Source: Desmodus rotundus
Taxonomy: Eukaryota; Chordata; Mammalia; Chiroptera; Phyllostomidae
Direction of reading: 5' to 3'
DNA length: 64,000 bases
NCBI RefSeq assembly: GCF_022682495.2
Contig: NC_071387.1
Coordinates: forward strand, 197,820,143 to 197,884,142
Each line of letters opens with the position of its first letter. Position 1 is the first letter of the stretch. Position numbers and translations under genes: made by a program. The notes under the pieces are model-generated. The model ran no database searches. It was not told the DNA's origin and saw only the letters and a program-made list of their open reading frames with translations. Shown here in pieces: positions 12,608 to 43,098 of this stretch.

Positions 12608-12632
12608 TGAGTGTTTCCCTGTTTGCATCTCC
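12608..12632 (-). CDS. DROSHA: Candidate DROSHA upstream mini-exon (start codon not in frame)
   Basis: On the minus strand the sequence CAGGGAAACACTCA (12621-12608) is followed by GTTCAG, a usable but weak donor. Joined to the acceptor before 8203 it reads Q-G-N-T-H-H-R-M-S-F. Human reads M-M-Q-G-N-T-C-H-R-M-S-F. The codon before CAG is AAA, preceded by TGC and AGA, so the human ATG-ATG is not present in this frame; the only ATG nearby is out of frame. If this is the ortholog, translation would start at the Met at 8196. The alternative is a chance match, with the true exon being untranslated or elsewhere. The left boundary given is arbitrary. Confidence 0.35.
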
Positions 12633-12699
12633 CGCCACACAGGGAGCCCCAACCAGGCAAGCGCTGGGCTCACGGTCTACCTCCCCTCCGAGAAGCAGG

Positions 12700-29700
<17,001 letters not shown>

Positions 29701-31294
29701 AACAACCAAACACTAGGCTCCTGTTGCATCGATGTAGTGACAGGGTTTTCATTAACTTACTTGTAAATGAGTCTTCCAGAGGACACTTTGTTTTCTATTG
29801 ACTTTGGCTGAAAATCTTTCAGGTATTGTCTGTTGCTGAATGGTGGCAATTTTGTGGGTATCAATTCTACCCCTGTTGCTTCTCTTTCTCCCCTTCTGTG
29901 ATTGTCATCACTTTTGTGAGGGTGTTTTTGTGTTTGTTTGTGCTATTACAGATGTCCCTTTATTTTTCCTTTGAGGGTGGGTTTTTTCCCCTATTCTCAT
30001 TTTTCTCCTAGGTCAGTTGGACTGTATGAGATTCATTCATTCATTTTATTCACTCGGCTAACTGACATTTATTGAGCACTTACATGCACCCGACGTAATT
30101 ACACACTGGGCGTATGGTAATGGACAGAACAGACGAGGCCCCCGTCTTGAGGGACAGCTAAGAGACAAATCACAGATTGTGAGAAATGGTGGAGAGGAAA
30201 GGATAGCCACCAACACGTCTGAGGTGTGCTCTAGTCCTCAGGGCACCCTGGCCTTACGGGAAAGTAACATTCTCAAAAGCTACTGCCAAAAATAATAGTA
30301 ATAATAAACAAACTTGCCAATCCATGAACATGTCGCAGGAAGTCTACCTCTCCGAGACTGTTGGGACTGTGACCCAGCTCTCGCAAAAAATGCTCTCAGC
30401 ACTGTTGGTACGAGGAGGTCTATGTAAGTAAACTCAACCAAACAAATTAACTCTAGTTTGCTAATCAGAAAGCCCTTCTGGGGTGTTACACCTCCACGAC
30501 AGTCAGTGTGAGCATTCATCATCATTGTAGCTCTTAAGTGACACTTTATTGCCAGTCTGCGTAGATACTTTTTCCAAATAAACCAGCTCTTTGTATCTGA
30601 ATAATAGGAAAAAAGTTAAACCCTCAGTTCTGGCCTACCATAAGTACCGCCTTCCACCAGCCTCCCCGTGAGTAAGAGACCCTGTCTGACTGGCTCTTAA
30701 TCGTGGAACTCGTCATTTACTTAACTGGCCCAAGTCTTTCCTCTCCAGGATTGCTCGTGTTCAGTGATCATTTTTATCTGCCTACTTGGTTTATTTTCCT
30801 TTAAAAGGTGGGACAGCACTGAAAGAAAAAATCCATTATTCCTCAGTCCTAATACAGTAGTTGTCTTCATTTTTGCATGTAACTTTCAGGCCTTGACCAT
30901 GTACACGTACCTGTTGAGTTGCTCCTAACTGAAATGATAGTGTTACCTAACTTAACAGCCAATACCGAAGGTCACATTAGCATTACCACTCACTAGATGG
31001 CGCCAGATCCCCTTTTCTCCAATGATTCTATTTTCCAATGACTCCTTCTTGTCACCAAGTTGATTTTCCAAAGCTAATAGTGTGGATGCTTATTTCTGGT
31101 GTGAAAAGTAAAGCAAACTGAGTTAACTTTTCATTTTGATAGAACGTTATGTGCCAGAAAGCTTTATTTCGCTGTAAAATCAAAACTGCAAAATAGTGCT
31201 ATTTATTTTTTCATTTTGAAAAATTTTTATTAGCCTTCTATAAATACATGTTACTTATATGAGTAAATTAATTTTGTGTGCTAAAAGAAATAAA
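29701..31294 (+). other. C5orf22: C5orf22 3' UTR region with candidate poly(A) signals
   Basis: AATAAA hexamers occur at 30303-30308, 30577-30582 and 31289-31294; the last is followed by GT-rich sequence. Which one is used cannot be decided from the sequence. An L2/MIR-like remnant ('catttattgagcacttacatgcaccc') lies at about 30055-30230. Confidence 0.45.
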
Positions 31295-34200
31295 AAGGCG
31301 TGTATTGAGGTTTTAAAGATGCACAACCAAACTGTAGCACTGACTGATGTCCCTGATCTCAGTGTGTTCAGAGCGTCGGCCCTGTGCCCTGGCTTAGTTA
31401 GCAGTCATTCATCACAGTCCCCCAACTTCAGTGTGAGTCCCCCTTGTTCAAACTCGGCTAGAGTCCATGGGCATCTCTTTCCTTTTTAGGAACACCTGGA
31501 TTGTTTAGTTCTTGTGCTCTGTAATTCTCTTAGAAGAAAAAAGTTCAATCCCTACTTGTTGACTAGAACCAACTTAGTAAATTATGCCTCTGCGCATTTC
31601 ACGTAGGAAGATGTTTAATTTATCACGACAGCCTCCATATGTGTTCTAAGTACCAATGTGGAATACCATAGTCCAGTGTTTTGGATTAGATATGAATATC
31701 ACGGAAGCATGAGATTTTAAACAGCTTTTTGAAAAACGTGACTTAAGTATAAGCATAGACTATAGCTTTGATATCTTTTAAGTGTTCCAGGTTCCCAGGA
31801 GCTCTTGGTCAAAGCCCTTCATTCTTTATATGATGGTATCTCCAAATACTGATTTTTATTTTAGCAGTAGTTTCCCTGCTGGGAATATGTTCATTGGATT
31901 GCCAATAGTTCATAGTCAGGGGTTTGTTTCTTAATATAAGACTATCTCCTTCACTGTACATCTTAGGAGAAAGCACTTACCTGAAAGGTAAGCAGTTTTT
32001 GTTGCCCGTGCTTCAGAAATGCTCGTGTTCCGTGCAGCTCAGCTGTGTAAGTGCTCGATATTGGACTGTGCGGGGATGCCCAGCTATCTTGAGCCACACG
32101 CAGTGCCCTTGGGGACTCCCTGGTCCCGGGCCTCTGTGGCCCTGTGCTTCTGGCTGCACTCCGGGGGTCCAACCTTCAGTGCATCCTCTCCCTTTATTCT
32201 TGTTTGAGTTCAACAACTGAAGGTACGACTGAGGTTTCTGGGAACCTTGATTCTTAGGAGAGTTCTCTGGGCAGTGGACATTCTAGTCACTCACGGAAGG
32301 CTGCATCTTACCGTTGCACACCAGTAAGTTGGCGTTCTATACGTCGGTATTTTGCAGGTTTGGTTCTGTGATTCAGAAGCAGGAACCCATTACCCAGGGG
32401 ACTGCTAGGCTGAGGCTGCGCAGTTCAAACTCCTTTGCAGATCTTCCTGGCTGAACGCTCAGCTCACCTGCAGCTCCAGCATTCCTGCCATGCCTCTGAC
32501 TTCAAAATGCTCTTCGGGAGCAAGAAGATCTCTGAAGCCATCAGCACTGTTTAGAAGCCATGTCACCTCAGCTGGTGGGAATCGTGCCAGGACTGGGATG
32601 GGTCACGACTGGAATACAGTAGCTCGTAGTGACGAGTGTGAGCCTCAGAGGGCTACTGCCTGGCTCCAGTGTGCCCTCTGTACTGCCTCGGCTTCCTTTT
32701 TCTTTCCTCCTTTTTACAATAAGGGAATTCTTCATCAGATATTGTGAAGAATAACACATGCGAAGCCCTTATATAAGAACCATTCAGTAAACGCTGGCTT
32801 TCATTCCCAAACTCGGCCCTCATTAGAATATCCTGTGGTGGTTACTTCAGGGCTCGGCTGCTCTCATGCCTCTCCCAAATACTCATGTCTTCTTGAACCC
32901 CCACCTTGGCTTCCCCTTTATTTCTGTTAAGGGAATTTCAGTTTCTTTATTCAAAGAGGGCAGGTCCTTGCCCACAAGCAAAGCAGTAACAGGGCTTTAA
33001 GCAGAGTTGCTCATAACTTTAAATTCTTGTCTTGCAATTGGGACAAGCATCCACTCACTCGCTATTTTAAAACCTGTCCTCATGTGCAGTCGGGGTGAGG
33101 GAAATCAGCCTGTCCCAGTCTGTTCTCCTCTTTATACTCTTCCCTCCCGCCTGCTTATAAATCAGTCTAGCGTTTCTGCTGCTCAACTTCTGCTGTAGAC
33201 AGTGTTTGAAAGTTGCCACCCCTGGACTGATGAATTACATTCATAGAATCTAGGATTATCCTTAGCATTTCTGACATTGCTGATTGACAGGTGACCTCGA
33301 TCCAAAAAGCCCTTCCTGGATCAGCCACGGCACTGTTACTTCCAAACCCCTCCCAAGCACTCCCTTCCTCAGCCTCAGGCTTACCTAGGGGCAGCCTCTG
33401 CTTGCTCAGGATTGAGGAAAATGGGACCACCACAGAAAGTGGGGTGGCTCTGCCAGTCTGGCCTAATGAGGTCATGTAGCAGCCCTTCAGACATGACCCT
33501 GGTCGCTCAAGGAGGGAGACGGGTGGAGTCGGAGCTGGGCTTGGACGCCCGCTTTCGGGCAGACGCACCCTGAGATCTGCACAGCAGCGCCGTCCTGCCC
33601 GGATCAGTGAGTGGCCCCGTCATCACAAAGTGGCCCTGGAGGGACTGGTAGCTTTGAAATCAGGCCAAGTTCAAATACTGCCTTAGCCAGTTACCAGTTT
33701 TGTGCACTTGGGCAACTAAACTTGTCAGAGTCCCGTGGTTTAGAGGTGGTCCGCAGCCCTGTGTCCCTAGGGCACTGTCCTGTGCCTCAGCATCACACGT
33801 GGGTTAGCGGTTTGCGTCTGCCCTCCCCCGTGGCCACGCGCCCCTCGGCCTCCCAGGCTCCAGCATCATTCCTGGCTGTCAAACTGATAAGAACAAAATG
33901 GTGGTCACTGGAGGCTTGGCAGTAACAAACCTTATCAGGTGCCTTCTATGATTGATATATCTTCTTGTGAGTGTGCCATCTTTGAGAGCAAATTGAATAG
34001 ATACACAAGAACAGTCGCCAAGGATTAGGTGTATTAAATACTTGAGTCCAAAAGAGCTAAAAAACAATACCTGTGATCCAGTGACTCTCCATGGAGTGAC
34101 TTCTAACAGCTTCCCAGCCATTGCATAACCTGTTCTCACGGGAAAAGCCTAGTGAGAACCGTGCTCCACCACACTTACATCAGTGTGACATAAAAATGCA

Positions 34201-37200
34201 TACGGTTTGATTTTCTGCCTAAAATCCACATCTAACGTTCGACACTATTGTCCAAAAACTGGATAAGACCTGTGGGTCCCTACAAAGTGTTGCTCTTAGA
34301 TGGTTGTAGCTTTGCTGACCGTGGAAGAGCGCCACTTCCTCACTGCAGGTCATCCTTCCCTGTGGAGGCAGCTTCCACAGCAGCCCTGGCCTCGCTCCGC
34401 CTCGTCGTTACTCTCCCCGGGTGCGGAAGACAATTACAGGGCGCCTTCTCCTGGAGGTGAATGGCCTGCTCCGTCCTTCCGTGCCATCAGCTCCTGAGAA
34501 CGGGCCCCACAGGAGAGGCTGACGTGTGTCCAGCTGAGCCAGTGGGTGGCAGTCTCTCTCTGGGGTGCAGTGTTAGAAACCAGTTCTTGCCACACACTTC
34601 AGTTCTCTCAATTCCGTTTTACCAGTAATAACGACGTCTTTATCTCCATCTGCCTGCGTGCCCGGGCCTGTTTCTAAGGCATTTAGAAACTTAGTGGGGA
34701 GCGGTGATGCCTACTGGGCTTCTGGGACGCCAGCGAGACGGCGCTTGCACGGGAAGACCTTAGTGCCGCAGCTTGCTGGAATTCCAGTCGAAAAGGAGGG
34801 CGTTCTGTGACCACTCTGAAAAGGCCCACAACCTCTCTTCTCTTTACACAGTCTGCTTTTCTGCTACGCAGCATAGACATTTTAAAACTTTTTTAAAGAT
34901 TTGTTTTGCTTGTAAGTGCTTTCCTTGGGTGTCAGACCAGTGTTTTGTTTTTACCTGGCACCGTGCTGAGAAGAGAGGCAACACAGCATCGTAGTAGATT
35001 TCCCATACAAGCAACAACCAGGTATAAAATGCAATGCCTCACTTGTAATAGCATAGCTTTGCCCCAAAAAGGTACCTGTGAATAAACTAAATGGAAACTA
35101 CCACCTATACTTTAAAGGAGTGGGAACCAGTGGGTTAATATAGAAGTTTCCCTGTCCCTCAGCAGCCGGTTCTTGCCAATTCCTCAGACTGGAATAGACC
35201 ACGGCATTTATCTTCTCTTCAAGATCCCCTTTACTGACTTTTCTGCCTTATCTCATTTTCTCCACTCCCTCACTCCCTCTATCATCTCCCAAATAAACTA
35301 CTTGCATCTAAATCCTTGCCTCGAGGTCTGTTTTCTTTGGAGGGGAGCGGGGACAAAACAAAGATAGATGGTATCAGAGATGGCCATAGAAAGTTAACTC
35401 TCAAGAATTTTCTCACTGCCCAGTCAGGGGCAATGTGAACATCATTGCTGGTCTAAGTGGGGGCAGTGATAACCATGGCGTTTACTAAGATTGTCACCTC
35501 TGAGAGTTTCGGTGAGGTGCAGGGACTGGGCTAGGGAATAGTCATAGCTCTCAGAAGACATGGGGTTATAGTAATGATAAGGATTGTAGAGGTGGCTGAC
35601 TTTGGACTCTCCTGGAAGCCTTGAAGGAAGAGTATGGGACATAGGTCAGCCAACTCTCAACTCAAGGCTTATTACGAAAACCAGAAAGAGTTCATGGCCA
35701 ACTTTATTTAGACTCTCTCCTCTTGCAGCAGGAGGGAAGACTATGCTGAATATTAGCCTCAGAATACAAAAACAGAAATGCCCGAGCTATGGAAACCAAA
35801 TGCATAGGCAGAGCTGGTGTTCTGTGTTAATGTCAGGATTGTGAAACCTGAGCTGGTTACATCTGGGCAGATGCACTGCGCGATCGTAACCCCACGTATC
35901 TGGCTCTTCCAGGCAGGCACGCTTACTTCTGAAAAGGCCTTCCCTTTTCTTCTGGGTTTTCCAATAGTGTTGTTCTTCCTTTCCCTTAAGTTAAATTCAA
36001 CTTTATTATGTGTTAAGGAGTGACTCGGGAATCCAACTTAATTTTTTTGAGAATGCTCTCTAGATCTTCCGCATCATTGGTTGTATAATTCATCTGTCTC
36101 CACTGCTTTAAAACGCCACCCTGATTTATAGGTTAAATTCCAGTATGAATTTGGGTCTCGTGGGAGAAAATCCTAGGTATTCACTAACCCGTTCCCTCTT
36201 CTTTCGGGGCTCACACACCAGGGTAGTTTCCCAGCTTCCGTTCCCGGGTGGAAGGGCGCTGCCTCCAGAGAGACTGGGAAGACTCACACTGCAGGCGGCG
36301 GAGCTGAAGCGGCAGGGAGCACGAGCCCCAGACTCCTTGTGTGGAGGGGCCCGACGAGCAGGGACTTGTTTTGTTGGACTTTACGAAAATGAGAAGTAAT
36401 CGTTCATTTCATATGAGCCATTAGTTTTTTATGTTTTTCTCTTAAACCAGATGCCCTTACTCCAACAGATGTAGGTCTATTTCTGGACACGATTATGTTT
36501 CATTTATCGATCTGCCTGCTCACATGCCAGTAATGCACTGTTTTAATTGATGTAATTTTATCATGTATTTTGCTACCTAATAGGGATAATCCCTTAACTT
36601 GTATTTTACAGGGGTTTTTTTGTTTTCCCTCGTATAAACATTTTTCTATGTAAACTTTAGAACCAGTGTCACAAGTTAAAATAAAATTTCCTTGAAATGT
36701 TTGCTGAAATTGCATTATAAGTACTTTAATACCTTCATTTACATTTCTTCAATAACTGTAATATTCCCACTCCTTTTTGGTCAAGAGTTGCATCTGAGAG
36801 CCTGATATCCTGTTACTTCCCAGCCCCCCGGGAAGCCCACCCTTGCCTGGGCAGAGCAAGTTCCATGACACCTCAGAACGACTCAGGAGGAGAAGCAGAA
36901 CGAGCCGGACACCGGTTGGAGGTGGGCAGAATGTGCGGGCACTGGCCTCTGGGGCTGCCGGTAAGGTGAGTGGGTAGGACGCCAAAGGCATCTGTTAGAG
37001 CAGGAATTAAGATGTCAGTTCCATCGATACTCCTTTCAAGCAATTTTAAACAGCATATGTTGTGTTGCTGAAGGCGTGGAGAAGCAGCAGGCTGATGGAC
37101 GTGTCAAGAATGTGCATTAGTACAGCCTCTGTGGAGGGCAATTTGGTGGTAGCTGTCAATAGTGGAGATGCATCTGCTTTTTGATGTTCACTAAGACAGT

Positions 37201-38680
37201 AGCCAGTAGCCACATGTGGCCATTTAAATTAATTTTAATTTAATTTTATTTCAACTTCAGTCTCTCAGTCTCACCAGGCACAGGTGCTCAGTAGCCACGC
37301 GTGGTCTACGGCTACCCTGCTGAACAGCACAGGTACAGAACAGTTCCCTTATTGCAGAAGGTTCTACTGAATGCTGTCTAGAGTTAGCATCTATAACCTT
37401 CTTTATCAAAGCGAGCTCTCTAAACCAGCAGATTAGCATCACCTGGGAGCTTTTTAGAGCTGCAGAATTTTGGGCTCCTTCCCAGAATTATGGAACCAAA
37501 ATCTGCATTTCAGCAAGAGCCTTGAGTTATTTGTACACACAGAATTGAAAAGCCCTGCACTACTCTACAATAACATTAGCATCCTTATCGCCAGTGTGGA
37601 TAAGCTCCTGTAGCTATTCTTCTCTATGTACCTGGTGAAGACTTCCCTCGAACAAAGCTCAGCCATGACTCACTGATTATTAAGCAGTAACAGCTTGGTT
37701 TGAATTTCCTTAATTACATGAGTTTGAACAATTTTGGGTGCTTAGAGGGTAGAATTGACTTTTAAAAAACATAAAGAAATTTATACAGGTTTACTAATTA
37801 TTCCTAAATGCCTTTATGGTTGCAAGATATTATAAATAAGACATTCAAAACTGAATACAGTTAAGTAGTTATGTTGAGTAGATAACAAAGAGTGTATGGT
37901 ACTTGGCTCAGAATAAAATTTCCAGTAACAGCATCGCATACAAAATCCAAACTGTGCTCTCTTGAAAACTGAGATAGAATTGAAAATGATGTCCTCTTCA
38001 AATGTGTTAGAAGACTCACAAAGCAATGATGAAACCACTGACTCAGGCATTTCTGCTACTAAACCTTATCTTTTGCAAACTTGCACAGTACAAACTACAG
38101 GGCTTGTGCGGGGAAAGGGTTGAAGCTGGCCACTCAAAGCCTGTGCAGTTCTGTGCCGACACAGGTTTCTAAAAGGCACAGTCCAGTAGGAAATACTGGC
38201 CTAGGAACACGTGAGAAATTAAACTCTTAGAAAAGAAATACTACAGTAGGATTACAATCTTACCCTTTACAAAATGCTGAAAGTAGCTTAATGGAAGGAA
38301 GTATAGGAACTGGTTGGGGCTTCTGGGGTACGGCAACACAACACAACGCACCGAGATGGGGAAACGTGAGCACTAAGTACATCAAGACACAGCGCGCAAC
38401 CAAACTAAGCCAAGAGGAAGAAGGGAGTGTGGTGGGGAAAAGCAACGTACAAAAGATTATCTTTAGTGTGTTACCCTTCACTTAAACAAGGATATATGAG
38501 AAAATACTCGTTTATCTAATCTGTGCTAAAGATATACAGGGAAGATAAAACAGAAACTAAAGGGATTGGTTACCTACAGTGTGTGAGTAGCAAAGGGGTG
38601 AAGGAAGGGGAAAATTAGGAGGGAGGGATGGAGAGAAGGAAGGAGGGACACTTTTCTGAGTATCTCTCCTGTGTAGCTTC
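31295..38680. other. Intergenic DNA without recognised genes
   Basis: No exon with conserved coding is seen. It includes a MIR-like piece at about 33645-33740 ('aagttcaaatactgccttagccag ... cttgggcaact'), an LTR-like stretch around 35040-35370 ending 'cccaaataaactacttgcatctaaatccttgcctc', and a hAT remnant at about 37198-37375. The longest open frames (33167-33568 minus, 33611-33925 plus) show no domain and look random. Confidence 0.6.
37198..37375. mobile_element. hAT/MER5-type remnant (copy 1)
   Basis: 'agtagccagtagccacatgtggccatttaaattaatttt' near one end and 'ggtctacggctaccctgctgaacagcac ... gaaggttctact' near the other. A homologous copy in the opposite order lies at 55595-55790, so both belong to one interspersed family. 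Confidence 0.6.
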
Positions 38681-38684
38681 TTTT

Positions 38685-39210
38685 CCCCTTTATTTTTATT
38701 GTTGTCACTATTATAGATGTCCCCATTTTCCCCCACCTTTGCCCCCATCCTCTCAGCCCCCGCTCCCCCTTCCCTCTGGCCATCACCACTGTTGTCTGTA
38801 TCAGTGAGTTATATATATATAAACAAAGAATATATATATTCTTTGGCTGATCCCTTCACCTTCTTTCATCCAGTACCCTCCAGCCGCCTCCCCTCTGACA
38901 ACTGTCAGTCCGCTCCGTGTTTCCAGGCCTCTCTTTCTATTTCGTTCGTCAGTTTATTTTGTTCATTAGATCCCACATATAAGTGAGATCATGTGGTATT
39001 TGACTTTCTCTGATTGACTTATTTCAGTTAGCATGATAACCCCCAGGTCCATCCATGCTGTCGAAAAGGTAAGATTTCTTTCTCTTTTACAGCTGTGTAG
39101 TGCTCCGTTGTGTGAGTGCACCACGGCTTTTTTATCCACTCATCCACTGATGGACACTTGGGCTGTTTGCAGACCTTGGCGATTGTAAATAACACTGCTA
39201 CGTACTCCTA
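38685..39210 (-). mobile_element. Bat L1 3' end
   Basis: Reversed L1 3' region: 'tttttattgttgtcactattatagatgtcccc', then 'cacatataagtgagatcatgtggtatttgac', 'cccccaggtccatccatgctg' and 'ccactgatggacacttgggctg'. An AT palindrome sits at 38824-38845 inside it. Confidence 0.8.
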
Positions 39211-39399
39211 TGTTCTCCCATGCAGCTTTGACTCTGAGATTCGTAGAAATGTCTCACATATCCAGACAAATACATTATTAAAATCCGTCAGAGGGGAGGA
39301 GAACCCCGAATGGATACAAACAGTAACAGATCTATCATCCCAAACAGAAACCCCGTGCTCATTAAACAACTCCCTGTCACCCCCCACTTCTAGCCTCTG

Positions 39400-40710
39400 G
39401 TCACCTCTATCGTATTTTCTGTCTCTATGAATTTGCCTGTTCTAGGCCCTCATATAAGTAGAACCATGCAATATTGGTCCACTTGTGTCTGGCTTATTTC
39501 CCTTAGCATGATGTTTTCAAGGTGCATCCGTGTTGTAGCGTGTCAGAGTTTCACCCCTTCTTATGGTTGATCCCTATCCCATTGTGTCTATATACCCCAT
39601 TTTGTTCATCCTTCATTTGTTGATGGACACCGGGTGGTGTGACTATTGTGGCTAATGCTGCTGTGAACATCGGTGGACCAGTATGTGTTCGAATCCCTGC
39701 TCTCATTCCTTTGGGTGTATACATAGGGATGGAATGGCTGGGTCATAGGGTAATTTCATGCTTAAGTTTTGAGGAACTGCCAAGCTGCTCTTTGCCACAC
39801 TGGAGAAACTCGAGGTTTCTCCGAAGCCTTGCCAACATTTGTTATTTTCTATTTTGGGGGGGAGTGTTTTTTGTTTTTTAAATAATAGCCATGCTAATGG
39901 GCTTATAAGTGGGATGTCACTGTGGTTTTTATTTGCATTTTCCTACTCACAAAATGATGTCCAGCATCTTCATGTGCTTACTGGCTAGCTGTATGTTTTC
40001 TCTGGAGAAATGCCTTTTCATGGCCTTTCCCCATTTTTGAATTTTTTTTTTGTGTGTGTAAGGGTTTTTTTTGGTTTTTTGGTTTTTTTACTATTGTGTT
40101 GTAGGAATTATTTACATATTCTGAGTATTAACCCTTTATCGATATATGATTCATGGGCTATCTCCATTCCAGGGGCTGTCATTTCACTCTCTTGAAAATG
40201 TCCTTTAATGCACAAAAGATTTTCATTTTGAGGGTCCAATTTTTTAATTTTTTCTTTGTTGCCTATGCTTTTGGTGTTGTTTCCAAGAAATGATTGCCAA
40301 ATCCAAAGCCATGAAGATTTTCCCCTCTGTTTTCATCTAAGAGTTTCATAATTTTAGCTCTTAAGCTTAGGCCTTTGATCGATACTGAGTTAATCTTTGT
40401 ATAAGGTGTTCAAGGTGATGCTCCAACTTCATTCTTTTGCATGTGGACATCCAGTTTTCTCAGTACCGTTTGTTACACGACGGTCCTTTTCCCATTTAGT
40501 GGTCTTGGCGCTCTTGTTGGAAATCAACTGACCATGTGTGTTTGGGTTTATTTTCAGCTCTCCATTCTGTTCCTTTGGTCTTTATGTCTGCCCTTATACC
40601 CCTACACTGTTTTCATTAGCCTTGTAGTCAGTTTTGAAATCAGAAACTGTGAGTCTTCAAAATCTGTTGTTTTTCAAGATTGCTCTGGCAATTGCAGTCC
40701 TATATGGAAA
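39400..40710 (-). mobile_element. Older L1, reversed (3' UTR and distal ORF2 remnants)
   Basis: Landmarks of a reversed mammalian L1 3' half: 'tcatataagtagaaccatgcaat', 'tttgttgatggacaccgggtggtg', 'tgggtgtatacatagggatggaatggctgggtcat', 'cttttcatggcctttccccattttt' and 'ttgttgcctatgcttttggtgttg'. The frame is broken throughout. It was inserted independently of the younger L1 at 38685-39210, although the two lie in the same orientation. Confidence 0.8.
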
Positions 40711-42140
40711 TTTAAATACTGACTTTTTCTCCTCTTATACTTCATGATTCCATTTTAATTAAACATTTCACATGCAAGTTCAATATCATCTATTCTGCTG
40801 TAATTCTTTAGGATGGGTTAGCTCATGTGAGGTTGGAAAGTAGGGAAATGAGGCCAGTATACCATGGAAACTATATTGGTTCATCTGCGAAACCTCCCAG
40901 CATGTAATATTTTGTGCCAAGTAGAATAGTGAGATGCAGGCACATTAGCAGGACTGAAGGCAACAAATACAAACTAGAGTGTTGAAAACGAGGCCCTTTT
41001 TCTCCATGATCTTTTTTTCTTTTTTGTTTGAAGGAGGCTGTGGTGGAGGCACTTTAATGTGTTGATGGAGCCTTTCTGAAAAGATTTGCATTACTATTAC
41101 TCAGTCCTGCTAACAGCTGGTAAAAATGTTCTAACAAAAAAATAAATCTGCAATTATCTTTTTCCTCATGCTGCCGGCATTCTATGGATGTACCTGTCAA
41201 ATGCCCAAACCTGTAGAGAATTTTTATGAGTTTATTTGAGTCAAACTGGTGACAATTGCCTGGAAGCAAAATCACAATGGATTGAGAAAATGCTCCGGGA
41301 AATGGCAGTTTTGCCACTTACTTTATACATCAGAATCAAAGGGGAGGATGTAAGGGGTTACATGAAATCCATTGGTGATAGAGGAGGGAGGCAGGAGGAA
41401 GCCAAGCGAGGAAATCTCTGGGATTGGATAGAAAGTGAAGCGGATTGACAGATGCTTCCTTTACGTGGGCAGGTACAGGGTAGTTAACAATGAACATTTA
41501 CAGCGCGCAGAGATGGCCTGTGGGAGAACAGATCACAACGAGGGGTGCTGTGGTCTCCCGTCTGGTGGGAGACTGTGCCCTGAGGGGTCTGCAAAAGAGA
41601 ATGACGTGGGCATGCCAAAGGTACATTATGGAAGATGCAAAAAAGACGACAGGTTCAGTTGCGGGAGAGACTGACCTCGGTCAGAGACGATACCGGCCTA
41701 GGACGGGACTATCCACCCTGGCGTGGTTTTCGTGAGGGAGTTTCCATTTCAGACCATCCCGGGTGGTCACTTTAGTCTCTGGGTTTGGAAGGCCCACTGT
41801 GCAGTCCTCCCCTGAGCTTGTCAGGCTCAGTACGTGGCCCCTTTTCATCCACACACCCCTCCCCCAGCACATGACACGGGATGTTCCAAAGAAGGCAGGG
41901 GAAGCCCTGTTGCAACCCAAGCACTTCTTATCTTGCAAATTTTTCTCTGACGCTTGCTTTGCATGTACCACCCACACTTAGAGGAAAGGGAAGGACACAT
42001 TTACCTGAAAGCCACTCCAGGAACAGTCCATGAAATCCAGTGGACGCTGGACCTGGAGAGCAGATGACCAATCAAAAATGCTCATCTGCTCCTCAAACAG
42101 AGGAAGGCACCATTAAGAACCAAAAAAAAAAAAGGAACTA
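40711..42140. other. Intergenic stretch, unassigned
   Basis: The part from about 41030 to 41990 has the compositional look of an old LTR or other dispersed element ('ggctgtggtggaggcactttaatg' near one end, 'cttcttatcttgcaaatttttctctgac' near the other). I cannot name the family. Several short open frames overlap it and none looks coding. Confidence 0.35.
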
Positions 42141-42144
42141 CTAT

Positions 42145-42290
42145 AAAGGACACATGGACAAAACCAAGGGGGTGGTTGGAGGCAGGGGAGGGAGGTGGGT
42201 TTGTCTGGGGTGGGATGGTGGGGAGGGGAGAAAATGCAGACAACTGTAATTGAACAGCAATAAAAAAAATGTTTAATAAAAAAAGAAAAA
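42145..42290 (+). mobile_element. Bat L1 3' end, 5'-truncated
   Basis: 'aaggacacatggacaaaaccaagggggtggttgg', a G-rich tract and 'caactgtaattgaacagcaataaaaaaaatg' ending in an A-rich tail. It is in the opposite orientation to the related fragment at 24094-24216, with which it shares the 'aattgaacaacaataa'-type end. Confidence 0.8.
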
Positions 42291-42599
42291 AAGACAACCT
42301 ACTTGTGTATTTTGCCTATTATTAAGCAATATTTGGGCTTTATCAACTTGAAAAAATTTAAGATTAGTTTAACAATACTTGTATGTGTAGTCTGTGTTTT
42401 TCTAGCTAAGGTTAGTAAAGCATAAGTGAAAATTCACTGGGAGAATTTTGAAACATTTGGTGTTTTTTTACAGACACTTGGCAAAAGAGACTTTTTTTCT
42501 GTTCATCAATTCCAAGTTACATATGAGGTCAGAGGAACAGTTTAATGTCTTCACCACTTGATTGAAACATAGAAAGTATCAGATTTGCCCCAGTAACAG

Positions 42600-43098
42600 A
42601 CCAATAGACCCTATGGCAAGCAGGATGCCCCTCCCAAAGATGCCTTCAACCTAATCTCCAAAACCTGTGACCGTGCTGTGGCACGGAGAGGGAGAATTCA
42701 GGGCACAGCTGGAATTAAGTTGGTTGACTTTGAGACAGGGACAGCATCCTGGATTATCCAGGTGGCCCCCATATGACCACATGGTCCTTATAAGTGAGAG
42801 AGGACAGATCGTGTCTGAGCCGCATCATGAGGAGACTCAGGGGCCATTGCTGGCTCTGGAGGTGGGAAGCGGCCGCCCGCTCAGGAATCCAGGCAGCCTC
42901 AAGCAGGTGTAAGAGGTAAGAAAACAGATTCTTCTGTAGGGCCTTGAAGGAACACAGCCCTGGCAACACCTTCATTTCAGCTCACTCAGATTCATAACTA
43001 ACGTATAACCTCTGGGATTATAAAATAATAATTCTGGGTTGTTTTTAAGTCACTAAATGTGTAGTAATTTGTTGCAGCTGCAATGGGAAACTAGTACG
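42600..43098 (+). repeat. Old LTR-like interspersed repeat (copy 2)
   Basis: Same family as the copy at 26545-27007: 'ggacagcatcctggattatccaggtgg', 'ggtccttataagtgagagaggac', 'aggcagcctcaagcaggtg' and 'tgtagtaatttgttgcagctgcaatgggaaactagtac'. Confidence 0.55.
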
